This document shows, piece after piece, positions 28,619-38,022 of a stretch of 64,000 nucleotides of DNA. The position numbers and the translations under genes are program-made. The notes beneath the pieces were generated by a model, which did not search any database, was not told the DNA's origin, and saw only the letters and a program-made list of their open reading frames with translations. Numbering within the stretch: position 1 is the first letter of the stretch; each line of letters begins with the position of its first letter. Source of the DNA: Maritimibacter harenae (GTDB lineage: Bacteria > Pseudomonadota > Alphaproteobacteria > Rhodobacterales > Rhodobacteraceae); NCBI RefSeq assembly GCF_009882975.1, contig NZ_WTUX01000017.1, forward strand, positions 726-64,725, given 5' to 3'.

Positions 28619-30046
28619 TCAGCCCGTCTCCGCCCATTCGCGATGCGCGTAAGCCTCAAGCGCGGCCTCGCGCCCTTCCTTCAGGCCCACGACGGGACGC
28701 CCGGGATAGGCATCCTCGGGCGACAGGCCCCAGCGTCGCGGGATCGCCGCGAAGTAATCCGTCGCCGTCTCGGGCGGGCGCGCCTGGCCTTCCGCGATCC
28801 AGCGCTTGAGGTAGTGGTGCCGGGGGTCGAACTTCTCGGCCTGCGTCTCCGGGTTGAAGACCCGGAAATAGGGCGCCGCATCGGGCCCGGACCCCGCCGT
28901 CCATTGCCACCCCAGCGCGTTCGACGCCGGGTCCCAGTCGATCAGGCAGTCGTCGAACCAGCGCTGGCCCACGCGCCAGTGGATCATGCAGTGCTTCGTC
29001 AGGTAACTCGCCACGATCATGCGCGCGCGGTTGTGCATGTAGCCGGTGACGTACATCTCGCGCATCGCGGCATCTACGAAGGGTACCCCCGTGCGCCCCT
29101 GCTTCCATGCCTTCACCTCGGCAAGCCGTTCGTCGTCGCGCCACGGGAAGGCATCCCACTCGGGCCGCCAGTTGTCGGTCATGATCTGCGGCGTGTGATA
29201 GACGAGGTGATAGGCGAACTCGCGCCAGACGAGCTCCTTCAGGTAATGCTCCGCGCCCTTCTTGCCGTCTTCCATCGCCCGCGCGCCGGCGGCCCAGCAT
29301 TGGCGCGGCGAGATCTCGCCGTAGGTCAGGTATTCCGACATCCGGCTGGTGGCATCCTCGGCCGGCAGGTCACGGTCGGTCTTGTAGGCGTCCACCTTGT
29401 GGGCCATGAAGGCCCCGAGCCGCGCGGTCGCGGCCTCCGCCCCCGGCTTGCAATGCTTGGCGAGGATCGCGGCGCCCCGCTTCATGGCCTCGCCCAGCCG
29501 CCAGTCCTCCAGCACGTCACTGTCGGGCCATGTCACGGGGGCCGTCACCTCGGGCGTCGGCAGCGGCTCGTCGATGTGCCGGTCCTTCACCGCGCGCCAG
29601 AAGGGCGAGTAGACCTTGTAGAAGCCACCGTCCTTCGTCTCGACCGTCCACGGCTCGAACAGCAGGTGGCCGGTGTGGCTTTCGGCCGTGATCCCCGCGT
29701 CCTTCAGCGCAGACTTCACCTCGGTGTCGCGCTCGATCGCCTCCGGGTCGTAGAGCCGCGACCAATGCACCTCCCGCGCACCGGTTTCGTCCACCAGCTC
29801 GCGCAGCACGTCGCGGGCGTTGCCCCGGCGCAGGATGAGCCGCAGGCCGCGCGCCTCGAGCGTTTCGGCGAAGGCGCGCAGCCCCTCGCCCAGCCGCCAG
29901 CGCGCCGCGGCGCCCAGGCTGTCGACCGAATGGTCGCGGATGAACACGGGTATGACGGGGCCCGCCTTGGCGGCGGCGGTCAGGGCGGGATGATCGGCCA
30001 GCCGCAGGTCACGGCGCAGCCACAGGATAACGGGTGTCTCACTCAT
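28619..30046 (-). CDS. phrB: Deoxyribodipyrimidine photolyase (class I)
   Basis: A 475-aa light-driven DNA repair enzyme. The N-terminal antenna-binding domain starts VILWLRRDLRLADHPAL. The C-terminal FAD domain contains YLTYGEISPRQCW, LVWREFAYHLVYHTPQ, GRTGVPFVDAAMREMYVTGYMHNRARM and DPASNALGWQWTAGSGPDAAPYFRVFNP, the conserved flavin-binding and tryptophan-rich blocks of CPD photolyases. Length is normal. It lies 55 nt downstream of the cfa start on the same strand. UV repair recurs in the window with uvrA and mfd. Confidence 0.95.
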   Translation of the reverse strand: MSETPVILWLRRDLRLADHPALTAAAKAGPVIPVFIRDHSVDSLGAAARWRLGEGLRAFAETLEARGLRLILRRGNARDVLRELVDETGAREVHWSRLYDPEAIERDTEVKSALKDAGITAESHTGHLLFEPWTVETKDGGFYKVYSPFWRAVKDRHIDEPLPTPEVTAPVTWPDSDVLEDWRLGEAMKRGAAILAKHCKPGAEAATARLGAFMAHKVDAYKTDRDLPAEDATSRMSEYLTYGEISPRQCWAAGARAMEDGKKGAEHYLKELVWREFAYHLVYHTPQIMTDNWRPEWDAFPWRDDERLAEVKAWKQGRTGVPFVDAAMREMYVTGYMHNRARMIVASYLTKHCMIHWRVGQRWFDDCLIDWDPASNALGWQWTAGSGPDAAPYFRVFNPETQAEKFDPRHHYLKRWIAEGQARPPETATDYFAAIPRRWGLSPEDAYPGRPVVGLKEGREAALEAYAHREWAETG

Positions 30047-30077
30047 GCTTGATCTACGCCGGGCGGGCCCCCGCGGT

Positions 30078-30515
30078 TCACTGGCGTTCCGCGAAATCCT
30101 TGAACGCTTCCATGTTCTTGCGCGTCTGCTTGCGAAAGAGCCCCGGCATCACCAGCGTCATGACCCTGAGCGTCAGCGACGTCGGGCGGAATTCGCACAG
30201 CATCGTCCACTCGGTGTTGCCGTCCTCGGTTTCCTCGAAGTGGTTCTCGTTGCAGTTCCACATGCCCGCCGCCTCGTAGACCGCCGTGAAACGGTCGGGC
30301 ATCGCGCGCTCCTCGATCGTCTCGGTCATCTCGATGGTGCGCTTGCCCATCTCGAAGACGAGCTTCGATTGCGCCCCTTTCGTGCCGGGCGCCCCGGACA
30401 GGTGGGTGAAGGACACGAGCCCGTCCTGCCATTTCGCGAGATTGTCGGGATCGTCGAACAGGCGGATCACCGCGTCACGCGACCGTTCGATGAGGATGCT
30501 TTCGACGTATTTCAT
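30078..30515 (-). CDS. SRPBCC (START/PYR-like) family protein
   Basis: A 145-aa soluble protein with a helix-grip pattern: MKYVESILIERSRDAVIRLFDDPDNLAKWQDGLVSFTHLSG at the N-terminus, a run of beta strands (QSKLVFEMGKRTIEMTETIEE), and a long C-terminal helix (KNMEAFKDFAERQ). Such proteins bind small hydrophobic ligands; no substrate is evident. The ATG at 30515 is preferred because the family begins at this point and the longer frame (30566) adds a non-conserved stretch. It is 31 nt upstream of the photolyase start. Confidence 0.8.
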   Translation of the reverse strand: MKYVESILIERSRDAVIRLFDDPDNLAKWQDGLVSFTHLSGAPGTKGAQSKLVFEMGKRTIEMTETIEERAMPDRFTAVYEAAGMWNCNENHFEETEDGNTEWTMLCEFRPTSLTLRVMTLVMPGLFRKQTRKNMEAFKDFAERQ

Positions 30516-30579
30516 GGGATCGCCCTTTCCGGAAAAAGGAAAGGCTGCAAATGTCCCGCCCGTCAAGCGGCGGGGCAGC

Positions 30580-30603
30580 CCCCGGCGACCTGCGCCGCCG
30601 GGG
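30580..30603 (-). terminator. GC-rich stem-loop after the BCCT gene
   Basis: CCCCGGCG at 30580-30587 pairs perfectly with CGCCGGGG at 30596-30603 around an 8-nt loop, 10 nt past the BCCT stop. There is no clear T-run on the minus strand, so termination may be weak or the structure may act in mRNA stability. Confidence 0.5.
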
Positions 30604-30612
30604 ACCCTGTTC

Positions 30613-32271
30613 TTACTCGGCCGCGGCCAGCTTGACCGACTGGCGTTCGGCCACGAGACCGCGCCAGATCGAGAAGCACATGATGAGCAGCACCACGGTG
30701 AACGGAAGCCCCGTCGAGATCACCATGGATTGCAGCGAACTGAGCCCCCCGGCCGAGAGCAGCAGCACGATGGCCACGGCGCCCTCGAAGATGGCCCAGA
30801 ACACACGCTGCGGCACCGGCGCGTCGACCTTGCCGCCCGCCGTGATCGTGTCGATGACCAGCGAACCGGAGTCCGACGAGGTCACGAAGAACACGATCAC
30901 CAGGACGATCCCGACGAGCGAGGTGAGGCCGGCCAGCGGCAGAACGTCGAGCATCTTGAAGAGCTTGAGTTCGAGCGCCGCGTCCTGCGCGACGGTGTAG
31001 CCGTCCTGCACGACCTGCTGGATCGCGGTGCCGCCGAAGACGGCCATCCAGAGCACGCAGACGAGCGAGGGGATCAGAAGCACGCTGACGATGAACTCGC
31101 GCACCGTGCGGCCACGGCTCACGCGGGCGATGAACATGCCCACGAACGGCGACCAGGAGATCCACCAGGCCCAGTAGAACGAGGTCCAGCCCTGCATGAA
31201 GTTCACGTCTTCACGGCCCACCGGGTTCGACAGCGCCGGCAGGTACTGGAAGTACGCCACCAGGTAGTCGACGAAGCCCGTGAGCACGGCGACGGTCGGC
31301 CCGACGATCAGCGTGAAGAGCAGCAGGAGACCCGCGAGGCCCATGTTGATCTCGGACAGGAGCTTCACGCCACCGTCCAGGCCCCGGATGATCGAGACCA
31401 GAGCCACCGCCGTGATCCCGGAAATCAGGAGCACCTCGGCCGTGTTGTTGACCGGAATCCCGAAGAGCTCGTTCAGACCGGCATTGGCCTGCGTCGCCCC
31501 GAGCCCCAGCGAGGTCGCGAGACCGAAGAGCGTCGCGAACACCGCCAGCGTGTCGATGATGTGGCCCCACCAGCCCCAGACGCGCTCGCCCAGGATCGGG
31601 TAGAAGGCCGAGCGGATCGAGAGCGGCAGGCCCTTGTTGTAGCTGAAGAGCGCCAGCGACAGCGCCACCACCGCGTAGATCGCCCAGGGGTGCAGACCCC
31701 AGTGAAAGATCGTCGCCGCCATGCCCAGCCGGATCGCCTCCTGCTGGTTGCCCTCGGCCCCGCCGAGCGGCGCCCAGTCGGTGCGCACCCCGTTCTCGAC
31801 GGTCGTCCCGCCCATCGCGGTCGAGAAGTGCGTCATCGGCTCGGACACGCCGTAGAACATGAGCCCGATGCCCATGCCGGCCGCGAAGAGCATCGCGAAC
31901 CATCCGACGTAGCTGTAGTCCGGTGTCGCGTCGACGCCACCGAGCCGCACGTTGCCGAGCGGCGTGATGATGAGGAGCAGGCAGAAGATCACGAAGAGGT
32001 TCGCGGCCCCGAGGAAGAACCAGTCGAACCCTTTCGTCACCCAGGAAAACATCGCCGAGAACGCCGAGCCCGCCTGATCGGGCAGCGCCAGCGTGTAGAA
32101 CACGAAGGCGATGACCGAGAGCCCGGAGATGAGGAACACCGGGTTGTGGATGTCGAGCCCGAAGGGCCCGATATTCGTTTCGATATTGTCCTGACCGATT
32201 TCGTAATCGGTCTCGATCAGGTCGGAATGGCCCGTCGGTGACGGGATCCCCTGGTCGTCGGTATCTGTCAT
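30613..32271 (-). CDS. BCCT-family betaine/choline/carnitine (or DMSP) transporter
   Basis: A 552-aa, 12-TM symporter. An acidic cytoplasmic N-terminus of about 40 residues leads into the first TM segment. The family-typical SYVGWFAMLFAAGMGIGLMFYGVSEP contains the GMGIG substrate/Na site, and FYWAWWISWSPFVGMFIARVSRGRTVREF is the BCCT signature around TM8. It would import compatible solutes such as glycine betaine or DMSP. The gene is followed upstream by a universal-stress gene and acuI on the same strand, which makes DMSP a reasonable but unproven substrate. Confidence 0.9.
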   Translation of the reverse strand: MTDTDDQGIPSPTGHSDLIETDYEIGQDNIETNIGPFGLDIHNPVFLISGLSVIAFVFYTLALPDQAGSAFSAMFSWVTKGFDWFFLGAANLFVIFCLLLIITPLGNVRLGGVDATPDYSYVGWFAMLFAAGMGIGLMFYGVSEPMTHFSTAMGGTTVENGVRTDWAPLGGAEGNQQEAIRLGMAATIFHWGLHPWAIYAVVALSLALFSYNKGLPLSIRSAFYPILGERVWGWWGHIIDTLAVFATLFGLATSLGLGATQANAGLNELFGIPVNNTAEVLLISGITAVALVSIIRGLDGGVKLLSEINMGLAGLLLLFTLIVGPTVAVLTGFVDYLVAYFQYLPALSNPVGREDVNFMQGWTSFYWAWWISWSPFVGMFIARVSRGRTVREFIVSVLLIPSLVCVLWMAVFGGTAIQQVVQDGYTVAQDAALELKLFKMLDVLPLAGLTSLVGIVLVIVFFVTSSDSGSLVIDTITAGGKVDAPVPQRVFWAIFEGAVAIVLLLSAGGLSSLQSMVISTGLPFTVVLLIMCFSIWRGLVAERQSVKLAAAE

Positions 32272-32295
32272 GTCACGTCCTTCCCTGTTCGCTGT

Positions 32296-32715
32296 TCAAT
32301 CGCCGCGCACGACCAGAACGGAGCATTTCGCATGCCCCGCGACCTTGCCGCCGTTGGAGGGCCAGATGTAGTCCATCAGCCCCGGCACATGGCTCTGCAT
32401 GACGACGAGGTCGGCCCCGGTCTCGTCGACACCCTTCATCAGCGCGTCGTCGAGCTCCGTGGTCGGGTCATGCGAAGTCATCGCGTGGCCCTTGGTCTTC
32501 AGTCCGTGGAGTTCACCCTGCTGGGCCGCGAATTCCGCGACCTTGCTGCGGAACTCGTCAGGGTTGTGGCCCAGCTTGCCGGGCGTGTTGGCCGCGACGC
32601 CCACGTAGGTCACGTCGCAATCATAGAGCTTGGCGATGTCGGCCGTGACCTTCAGCGCATGCTCCAAACCGTCCAAATGCGCCAGATCGACCGGCGCCAT
32701 GATGTGTTTGAACAT
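32296..32715 (-). CDS. Universal stress protein (UspA family)
   Basis: A 139-aa single-domain UspA protein: MFKHIMAPVDLAHLDGLEHALKV at the start, then VTYVGVAANTPGKL, and the C-terminal nucleotide-binding region VMQSHVPGLMDYIWPSNGGKVAGHAKCSVLVVRG. The G-x2-G-x9-G(S/T) pattern is slightly altered (NGGK...GHAKCS). It lies 24 nt upstream of the BCCT transporter gene. USP-transporter pairs occur in marine bacteria, where the USP may modulate the transporter; here this is inference from adjacency. Confidence 0.88.
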   Translation of the reverse strand: MFKHIMAPVDLAHLDGLEHALKVTADIAKLYDCDVTYVGVAANTPGKLGHNPDEFRSKVAEFAAQQGELHGLKTKGHAMTSHDPTTELDDALMKGVDETGADLVVMQSHVPGLMDYIWPSNGGKVAGHAKCSVLVVRGD

Positions 32716-32896
32716 GGTCCCCCTCTCGCGCGCGGGTACTGGCCCGCGTCTTGTTCTTGCCCATGGGGGGCGATGCGGCGCCTCCGCATCGCGTCCGCCC
32801 GTAAGGATAGGTTAGCGCGAAATGGGTGTTTTTCCAATGTCTTTCGCCATTTGCGACACCGGGGTCGCAAATGGGACGAGGACGGTCGGTCGTGGG

Positions 32897-33895
32897 TTAG
32901 TCGGCGTTCACGTCGACGACCACCCGGCCCTTCACCTGGCCGTTGAGGATATCGGCGCCCAGCTTTGGCAGATCGGAGAGCGTCGCGGGCTGAACCATCG
33001 ATTCGAGCTTCTCCATCGGAAGGTCGCGTGCGACCCGCTCCCAGGCGCGCAGCCGGTTCTCGTATGGCTGCATCACGCTGTCGATGCCCAGGAGGTTCAC
33101 GCCGCGCAGAAGGAACGGCACCACCGTGGCCGGGAGAGCCGCGCCCCCCGCCAGCCCGACGGCCGCGACCGAGGCGCCGTATTTCATCTGGCCCAGCACG
33201 CGCGCCAGCATCTCGCCGCCCACCGCATCGACACAGCCCGCCCAGGTCTCGGATTCGAGCGGCCGCTTCACGGTCTCGTTGAGCTCCACGCGCGGGACGA
33301 TCCGCGCGGCCCCCAGGTCCCGCAGGTAGTCGGCCGTCTCCGGCCGCCCGGTGACACCCGCGACCGAATAGCCGAGATTTGCGAGAATCGCCGTCGCGAC
33401 CGATCCGACACCGCCGGCCGCGCCCGTCACCAGCACCTCGCCGTGGCCGGGGGCGAGCCCGTGGTCCTCGAGCGCCATCACGGCCAGCATCGCGGTGAAG
33501 CCCGCGGTGCCCACCGCCATCGCCTGTTTCGTGGTCAGCCCCTCGGGCAGCGGGACGAGCCAATCGGCCTTCACCCGCGCCTTCTGGGCATAGCCGCCCC
33601 AATGCGCTTCGCCCACGCGCCAGCCCGTGAGAACCACCTTGTCGCCCGGCTTGTAACGGTCGTCGTCCGACGCCTCGACCGTGCCCGCGAAGTCGATCCC
33701 CGCCACATGCGGGTAATGACGCACCAGCCCGCCGCCCTTGGGAGAGAGGCACAGCCCGTCCTTGTAGTTGACGGTGGAATACTCGACCGCGACCGTCACG
33801 TCCCCGCCCGAGGGCAGATCGTCTTCGGACAGCTCGGTGATCGCGGCACTGGCGACGCCGTCGTCGTTCTGGGTGAGCAGCAGGGCTTTGAACAT
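32897..33895 (-). CDS. acuI: AcuI-type acrylyl-CoA reductase (MDR family)
   Basis: A 332-aa medium-chain reductase. Its start is MFKALLLTQNDDGVASAAITEL. YSTVNYKDGLCLSPKGGGLVRHYPHVAGIDFAGTVE matches AcuI/YhdH, and the NADPH loop is VTGAAGGVGSVATAIL. AcuI reduces acryloyl-CoA to propionyl-CoA and protects against acrylate formed in DMSP and 3-hydroxypropionate metabolism. The ATG at 33895 is used; the open frame further upstream lies in the noncoding region before the tmRNA gene. It shares orientation with the USP and BCCT genes after a 181-nt gap. Confidence 0.88.
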   Translation of the reverse strand: MFKALLLTQNDDGVASAAITELSEDDLPSGGDVTVAVEYSTVNYKDGLCLSPKGGGLVRHYPHVAGIDFAGTVEASDDDRYKPGDKVVLTGWRVGEAHWGGYAQKARVKADWLVPLPEGLTTKQAMAVGTAGFTAMLAVMALEDHGLAPGHGEVLVTGAAGGVGSVATAILANLGYSVAGVTGRPETADYLRDLGAARIVPRVELNETVKRPLESETWAGCVDAVGGEMLARVLGQMKYGASVAAVGLAGGAALPATVVPFLLRGVNLLGIDSVMQPYENRLRAWERVARDLPMEKLESMVQPATLSDLPKLGADILNGQVKGRVVVDVNAD

Positions 33896-34260
33896 GGGGA
33901 TCCTCCTCTGGTTCCCTTGGGTGTAGGACAGGCACGCAGGTGTGGGAAGGCCCCGCTTGAGCGTCCGTTGACCACTTTGCGGGCAGGATGGCCTGCATGG
34001 AAAGCCCCGGACCGTTCTCTGCCGACGACTGGCCACGCCGTTTTCGACGCGCAAGCAGCGGCGCGCCTCCTTCGCGCGGTGCGCAACGGGGCGCAGGTGG
34101 TGGTTTTCCGCGACCGCGAGCCCGGGGCGCCGCCCTGCGACCCTGAAACCCCATTTTCGACGCCGAAATCGCCCCGGACCCGAATTCGTCGCACGATTTC
34201 GCATCAAAATCCGCGCCGGATTTAGCATCCACCCCCTTCTCAAACCGGTGACGCCGCCCT
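33896..34260. other. Intergenic region between acuI and the tmRNA gene
   Basis: About 365 bases without a convincing gene. It should contain the divergent promoters of acuI (leftward) and the tmRNA gene (rightward). A Shine-Dalgarno-like GAGGA lies just before acuI. Open frames crossing it have no recognisable protein features. Confidence 0.6.
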
Positions 34261-34586
34261 ATATCTCGGGTGTCCCGCAAGGGACTATGGACATAAACGC
34301 GCTCGTAATAAGCGGATCGGACCCGGGGGCGGTACCCGGCGGCTCCACCAAATATCCCATCGTTGGGGGATCAAGGGGCCGAAACAGGATCGACGAACGT
34401 CTAAAGGGGTTAGCTTTGTCCCGGTGAGATACCACCGTTATCGGTTCACTATGCATAATTGCCAACGACAATCGTGCTCCGGTTGCTCTTGCCGCCTAAG
34501 CGGTAAGAAAGACCGAAATTTAAGCCCAGTCGTCTAGCAACGGCTGGCGGGGTTCGCAGGCACCTGGCAACAGAAGCCTGCATTTT
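34261..34586 (+). ncRNA. ssrA: Circularly permuted two-piece tmRNA (ssrA)
   Basis: Ribosome-rescue RNA in the alphaproteobacterial permuted arrangement. The acceptor piece comes first and ends GGCGGCTCCACCA at 34350. After a short AT-rich loop the coding piece begins GGGGCCGAAACAGGATCGAC at 34375, and GGGGCCG pairs with the acceptor CGGCTCC to rebuild the tRNA-like stem. The tag frame at 34461-34499 encodes ANDNRAPVALAA and a TAA. The 3' part has the GCAGGC/GCCTGC hairpin (34556-34580) followed by a T-rich stretch. Outer ends are approximate. Confidence 0.93.
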
Positions 34587-34629
34587 CATGTCTTGCTGCC
34601 GTTGTCTTTTTGCGGTCCCACTCGCGGAC

Positions 34630-35847
34630 ATGACCCCCGTTGCTCTCGCCCCTCTCACGCGTAGTTTCCTGAAGATCGGTCTTTTGTCCTTCGGCGGGCC
34701 GGTGGCCCAGATCGGCGTGATGCACCGCGAGCTGGTCGAAACGCGCGGGTGGCTCACCGACACCGTTTTCACCCGGGCGCTCAGCTTCGCCATGCTCCTG
34801 CCCGGCCCCGAGGCCATGCAGCTGGCCACCTACGCCGGCTGGCGGCTGCGCGGCGTGCCCGGCGGGCTTCTGGCCGGGGCGCTCTTCGTGCTGCCCGGCG
34901 CCGCGATCATGGCGCTTCTCGCGTTGGCCTACCTGGAATGGGGCCAGCTCCCCGGCGTCGAGGCCGCCTTCCTCGGCATCAAGGCCGCCGTCATCGTGGT
35001 GGTCGCCACAGCGCTCCTGCGCCTGGGCACCCGCGTGCTGGGCGACTGGCGCGCCGGGGGGCTCGCCCTGGCCGCCTTCGTGGCGCTGGCCGCGTTCGAC
35101 CTCCCTTTCCCCGTCGTGGTGCTCGCGGCCGCCCTCGCGGGCTTTCTCGTCTCCGGCGACGACACCCGCGCCGAGGCCCATGCCCCGCCGCTGCGCGCCA
35201 CGGTCCTCACCGCGGCCGCCTGGACGCTGATCTGGCTCGCCCCCCTCGCCCTCGCCTGGCTCGCGGGCGAGGCCCGGCTGACAGAGATCACCGCTTTCTT
35301 CTCGCGCCTCGCCATCCTGAGCTTCGGCGGCGCCTACGCGGCGCTCGCCTGGATGGCGCAGGCTTTGGTCGAGACCCAGGGATGGCTCACGCCCGAACAG
35401 ATGGCCGACGGGCTGGGGCTGGCCGAGACCACGCCGGGCCCGCTCATCCTCGTCACCCAGTTCGCCGGCATGGTCGCCGCTGCTCCGCTGGGCCTCGGTG
35501 GCATCCTCGCGGCGGGCGTTCTCACGCTCTGGGCGATCTTCGCGCCCTGTTTCGGGCTCGTGTTCACGCTGGGGCCGCACCTCGACCGGCTGACCGCGCA
35601 GCCCCGCCTCGCCCGCGCGCTGGAGGCCGTCAGCGCCGCCGTCGTGGGCGTGATCGCCGCGCTTGCCCTCTTCTTCGCGCGCCACGTCCTCTTCGCGGGC
35701 GGCACCATTGCGCCGGACACCCTGTCCCTGCCGGCGCTCGGCCTCACCGCCCTTGCCGCGCTGCTTCTCGCGGCCCTGCGCCTGCCCCTCCTCGCGGCCC
35801 TGCCGCTCCTCGCGGCCGCGGGTCTGGCCATCGGCGCCATCCTGTGA
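34630..35847 (+). CDS. chrA: Chromate transporter ChrA (two CHR domains)
   Basis: A 405-aa membrane protein with two homologous halves. The first has FLKIGLLSFGGPVAQIGVMHRELVETRGWL and LLPGPEAMQLATYAGWRLRG; the second has FFSRLAILSFGGAYAALAWMAQALVETQGWLTPEQM and TTPGPLILVTQFAGM. This duplication is typical of long-chain CHR transporters that export chromate. An ATG at 34588 would place the start within the tmRNA 3' end, so the ATG at 34630 is preferred. Confidence 0.92.
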   Translation: MTPVALAPLTRSFLKIGLLSFGGPVAQIGVMHRELVETRGWLTDTVFTRALSFAMLLPGPEAMQLATYAGWRLRGVPGGLLAGALFVLPGAAIMALLALAYLEWGQLPGVEAAFLGIKAAVIVVVATALLRLGTRVLGDWRAGGLALAAFVALAAFDLPFPVVVLAAALAGFLVSGDDTRAEAHAPPLRATVLTAAAWTLIWLAPLALAWLAGEARLTEITAFFSRLAILSFGGAYAALAWMAQALVETQGWLTPEQMADGLGLAETTPGPLILVTQFAGMVAAAPLGLGGILAAGVLTLWAIFAPCFGLVFTLGPHLDRLTAQPRLARALEAVSAAVVGVIAALALFFARHVLFAGGTIAPDTLSLPALGLTALAALLLAALRLPLLAALPLLAAAGLAIGAIL

Positions 35848-35906
35848 AAAAAGCGCCATCCGGCTTTTCATCGCCTTCGAATCCCTTATGGTGAAGGCAA
35901 CAGACC

Positions 35907-36410
35907 ATGGGAACCTACATGTCGCGGTCGATCGATTACGGAAACCTGATGCACGACGCCATGCGGAGCCTGATCCGCAAGGTGCTTACCGACGTGTCCG
36001 AAAACGGGCTGCCCGGCGCGCATCACTTCTTCATCACCTTCGACACCATGCATCCCGACGTGGAAATCGCCGACTGGCTGTCGGACCGGTTTCCGGAGGA
36101 CATGACGGTGGTCATGCAGCATTGGTTCGAGGATCTGGAGGTCACCGAGGACGGCTTCGCGGTGACGCTGAACTTCGGCGATGCGCCGGAGCGCCTCTAC
36201 ATCCCCTTCGACGCGATCCGCACCTTCGTGGACCCGTCCGTCGAATTCGGCCTGCGTTTCGAGACGCAGGACGACAGCGACGCGGACGAGGACGCGGAGA
36301 TCGAGGAGCTGGGCGAACGCCCCGCGGCCGAGACGAAGGACGACGACACCGACGACGACGCGCCCCACAAGGACGCCGAGGTCGTGAGCCTCGACAGCTT
36401 CCGCAAGTAG
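35907..36410 (+). CDS. sspB: SspB-family ClpXP adaptor (alpha type)
   Basis: A 167-aa protein. The folded substrate-binding domain reads [58 protein letters not shown] and [24 protein letters not shown] long acidic linker ([16 protein letters not shown]...KDDDTDDDA) follows, and the C-terminal ClpX-docking tail is VVSLDSFRK. SspB delivers tmRNA-tagged proteins to ClpXP, and the tmRNA gene lies about 1.3 kb upstream. A second in-frame ATG at 35919 is an alternative start. Confidence 0.92.
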   Translation: MGTYMSRSIDYGNLMHDAMRSLIRKVLTDVSENGLPGAHHFFITFDTMHPDVEIADWLSDRFPEDMTVVMQHWFEDLEVTEDGFAVTLNFGDAPERLYIPFDAIRTFVDPSVEFGLRFETQDDSDADEDAEIEELGERPAAETKDDDTDDDAPHKDAEVVSLDSFRK

Positions 36411-36415
36411 GCTGC

Positions 36416-36438
36416 GCGCGGGCCCCCGCCCGCGCTTT
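36416..36438 (+). terminator. Rho-independent terminator of sspB
   Basis: GCGCGGGC (36416-36423) and GCCCGCGC (36428-36435) form a perfect 8-bp stem with a CCCC loop, followed by TTT, 6 nt past the sspB stop. Confidence 0.75.
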
Positions 36439-36522
36439 GCATTCCATCGTATACAGCAAGGCCGTTGCACCGCCCGCGCGACTTGGTATGAAGGCCCCGA
36501 CAGCATCTGGAGGCCTTTTGCC

Positions 36523-37917
36523 ATGACCGAGACCCGCACAGAAACCGACAGCTTCGGCCCGCTCGAGGTGCCCGCAGACAAGTACTGGGGGGCCCAGACG
36601 CAGCGCTCGCTGATGAACTTCCCGATCGGCTGGGAAAAGCAGCCCGTGGCCATCGTCCGCGCGCTGGGCGTCATCAAGCAGGCCTGCGCAGAAGCCAACA
36701 AGGCCTCCGGCGCGCTCGACGCGAACCTTGCAGACGCGATCATCCAGGCGGCCTCCGAGGTCGTGGCGGGCAAGTTCGACGACAACTTCCCGCTGGTCGT
36801 GTGGCAGACCGGGTCGGGCACCCAGTCCAACATGAACGCCAACGAGGTCATCGCGAACCGCGCGATCGAGATCCTGGGCGGCCAGATCGGCACCAAGGAC
36901 CCGGTGCACCCCAACGATCACTGCAACATGGGCCAGTCCTCGAACGACACTTTCCCGACGGCGATGCACATCGCCACGGCCATGTCGGTGCGCGACGTGC
37001 TCCTGCCGGGGCTGGAGAAACTCGCCGCCGGGCTCGAGGCGAAGTCCGAGGAATTCAAGGACATCATCAAGATTGGCCGTACCCACACGCAGGACGCCAC
37101 GCCGCTCACCCTGGGACAGGAATTCTCGGGCTACGCCCACATGATCCGCCAGGGGATCGAACGCGTGAAGGCCGGCCTGCCGGGCATCTACGAGCTCGCC
37201 CAGGGCGGCACCGCCGTGGGCACCGGGCTCAACACCCGTCCCGGCTGGGGCGAAGAGGTCGCGGCCAACATGGCGCGCATCACCGACCTGCCCTTCGTCA
37301 CCGCGCCCAACAAGTTCGAGGCGCTCTCGGCCCATGACGCGATGGTCTTCCTGTCCGGCGCCATCGCGACCGTGGCGGGCTCGGCCTACAAGATCGCCAA
37401 CGACATCCGCTTCCTGGGCTCGGGTCCCCGCTCGGGCCTTGGTGAGCTCATCCTGCCGGAGAACGAACCGGGCTCCTCGATCATGCCGGGCAAGGTGAAC
37501 CCGACGCAGGCCGAGGCGCTGACCCAGGTCGCGGCCCACGTGATGGGCAACGACGCGGCGATCAAGTTCGCGGGCAGCCAGGGCCACTTCGAGCTCAACG
37601 TCTACAACCCGATGATGAGCTACAACCTGCTCCAGTCGATCCAGCTCCTGGGCGACGCGGCCGACAGCTTCACCGAGCGGATGCTGAACGGCATCCAGGC
37701 CAACGAGGAGCGCATCGAGAAGCTCATGCGCGAAAGCCTGATGCTGGTGACCGCGCTCGCGCCCACGATCGGTTACGACAACGCCACCAAGGTGGCCAAG
37801 ACCGCGCACAAGAACGGCACCACGCTCAAGGAAGAAGCCATCAATCTCGGCTTCGTGGACGAAAAGACCTTCGAAGAGGTCGTGCGCCCCGAACAGATGA
37901 TCGGCCCCAAGGCCTGA
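36523..37917 (+). CDS. fumC: Class II fumarate hydratase
   Basis: A 464-aa TCA-cycle enzyme interconverting fumarate and malate. It has [22 protein letters not shown] near the start, [17 protein letters not shown] and [23 protein letters not shown]. The superfamily signature [13 protein letters not shown] lies near residue 325, with the catalytic Ser in that loop. The ATG follows a good GGAGG at the usual distance. The gene is monocistronic, with its own terminator downstream. Confidence 0.96.
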   Translation: MTETRTETDSFGPLEVPADKYWGAQTQRSLMNFPIGWEKQPVAIVRALGVIKQACAEANKASGALDANLADAIIQAASEVVAGKFDDNFPLVVWQTGSGTQSNMNANEVIANRAIEILGGQIGTKDPVHPNDHCNMGQSSNDTFPTAMHIATAMSVRDVLLPGLEKLAAGLEAKSEEFKDIIKIGRTHTQDATPLTLGQEFSGYAHMIRQGIERVKAGLPGIYELAQGGTAVGTGLNTRPGWGEEVAANMARITDLPFVTAPNKFEALSAHDAMVFLSGAIATVAGSAYKIANDIRFLGSGPRSGLGELILPENEPGSSIMPGKVNPTQAEALTQVAAHVMGNDAAIKFAGSQGHFELNVYNPMMSYNLLQSIQLLGDAADSFTERMLNGIQANEERIEKLMRESLMLVTALAPTIGYDNATKVAKTAHKNGTTLKEEAINLGFVDEKTFEEVVRPEQMIGPKA

Positions 37918-37921
37918 TCCT

Positions 37922-37963
37922 GTGCCGCCGGGCCCGGCGCCCGGCGGCACGTCCCCTTTTCAT
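37922..37963 (+). terminator. Rho-independent terminator of fumC
   Basis: A perfect 12-bp stem, GTGCCGCCGGGC at 37922-37933 with GCCCGGCGGCAC at 37939-37950, has a 5-nt loop and is followed by CCCCTTTTC. It starts 5 nt after the fumC stop codon. A short dispersed motif (GTATTTTCGGAA on the minus strand) follows it. Confidence 0.85.
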
Positions 37964-38022
37964 CTTTCCGAAAATACGCATGCGGCATTGCCGAACGCGC
38001 CGCATCGCGCCATCCTTGTCCC

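Noticed and set aside
30045-32241. 651-aa plus-strand frame opposite the BCCT gene
   Set aside because: Extreme Arg/Glu/His content and no hydrophobic core; the BCCT transporter on the other strand has clear motifs.
34588-34629. Upstream ATG at 34588 as the start of chrA
   Set aside because: It falls at the 3' end of the tmRNA gene and adds residues with no similarity to chromate transporters; the ATG at 34630 fits better.
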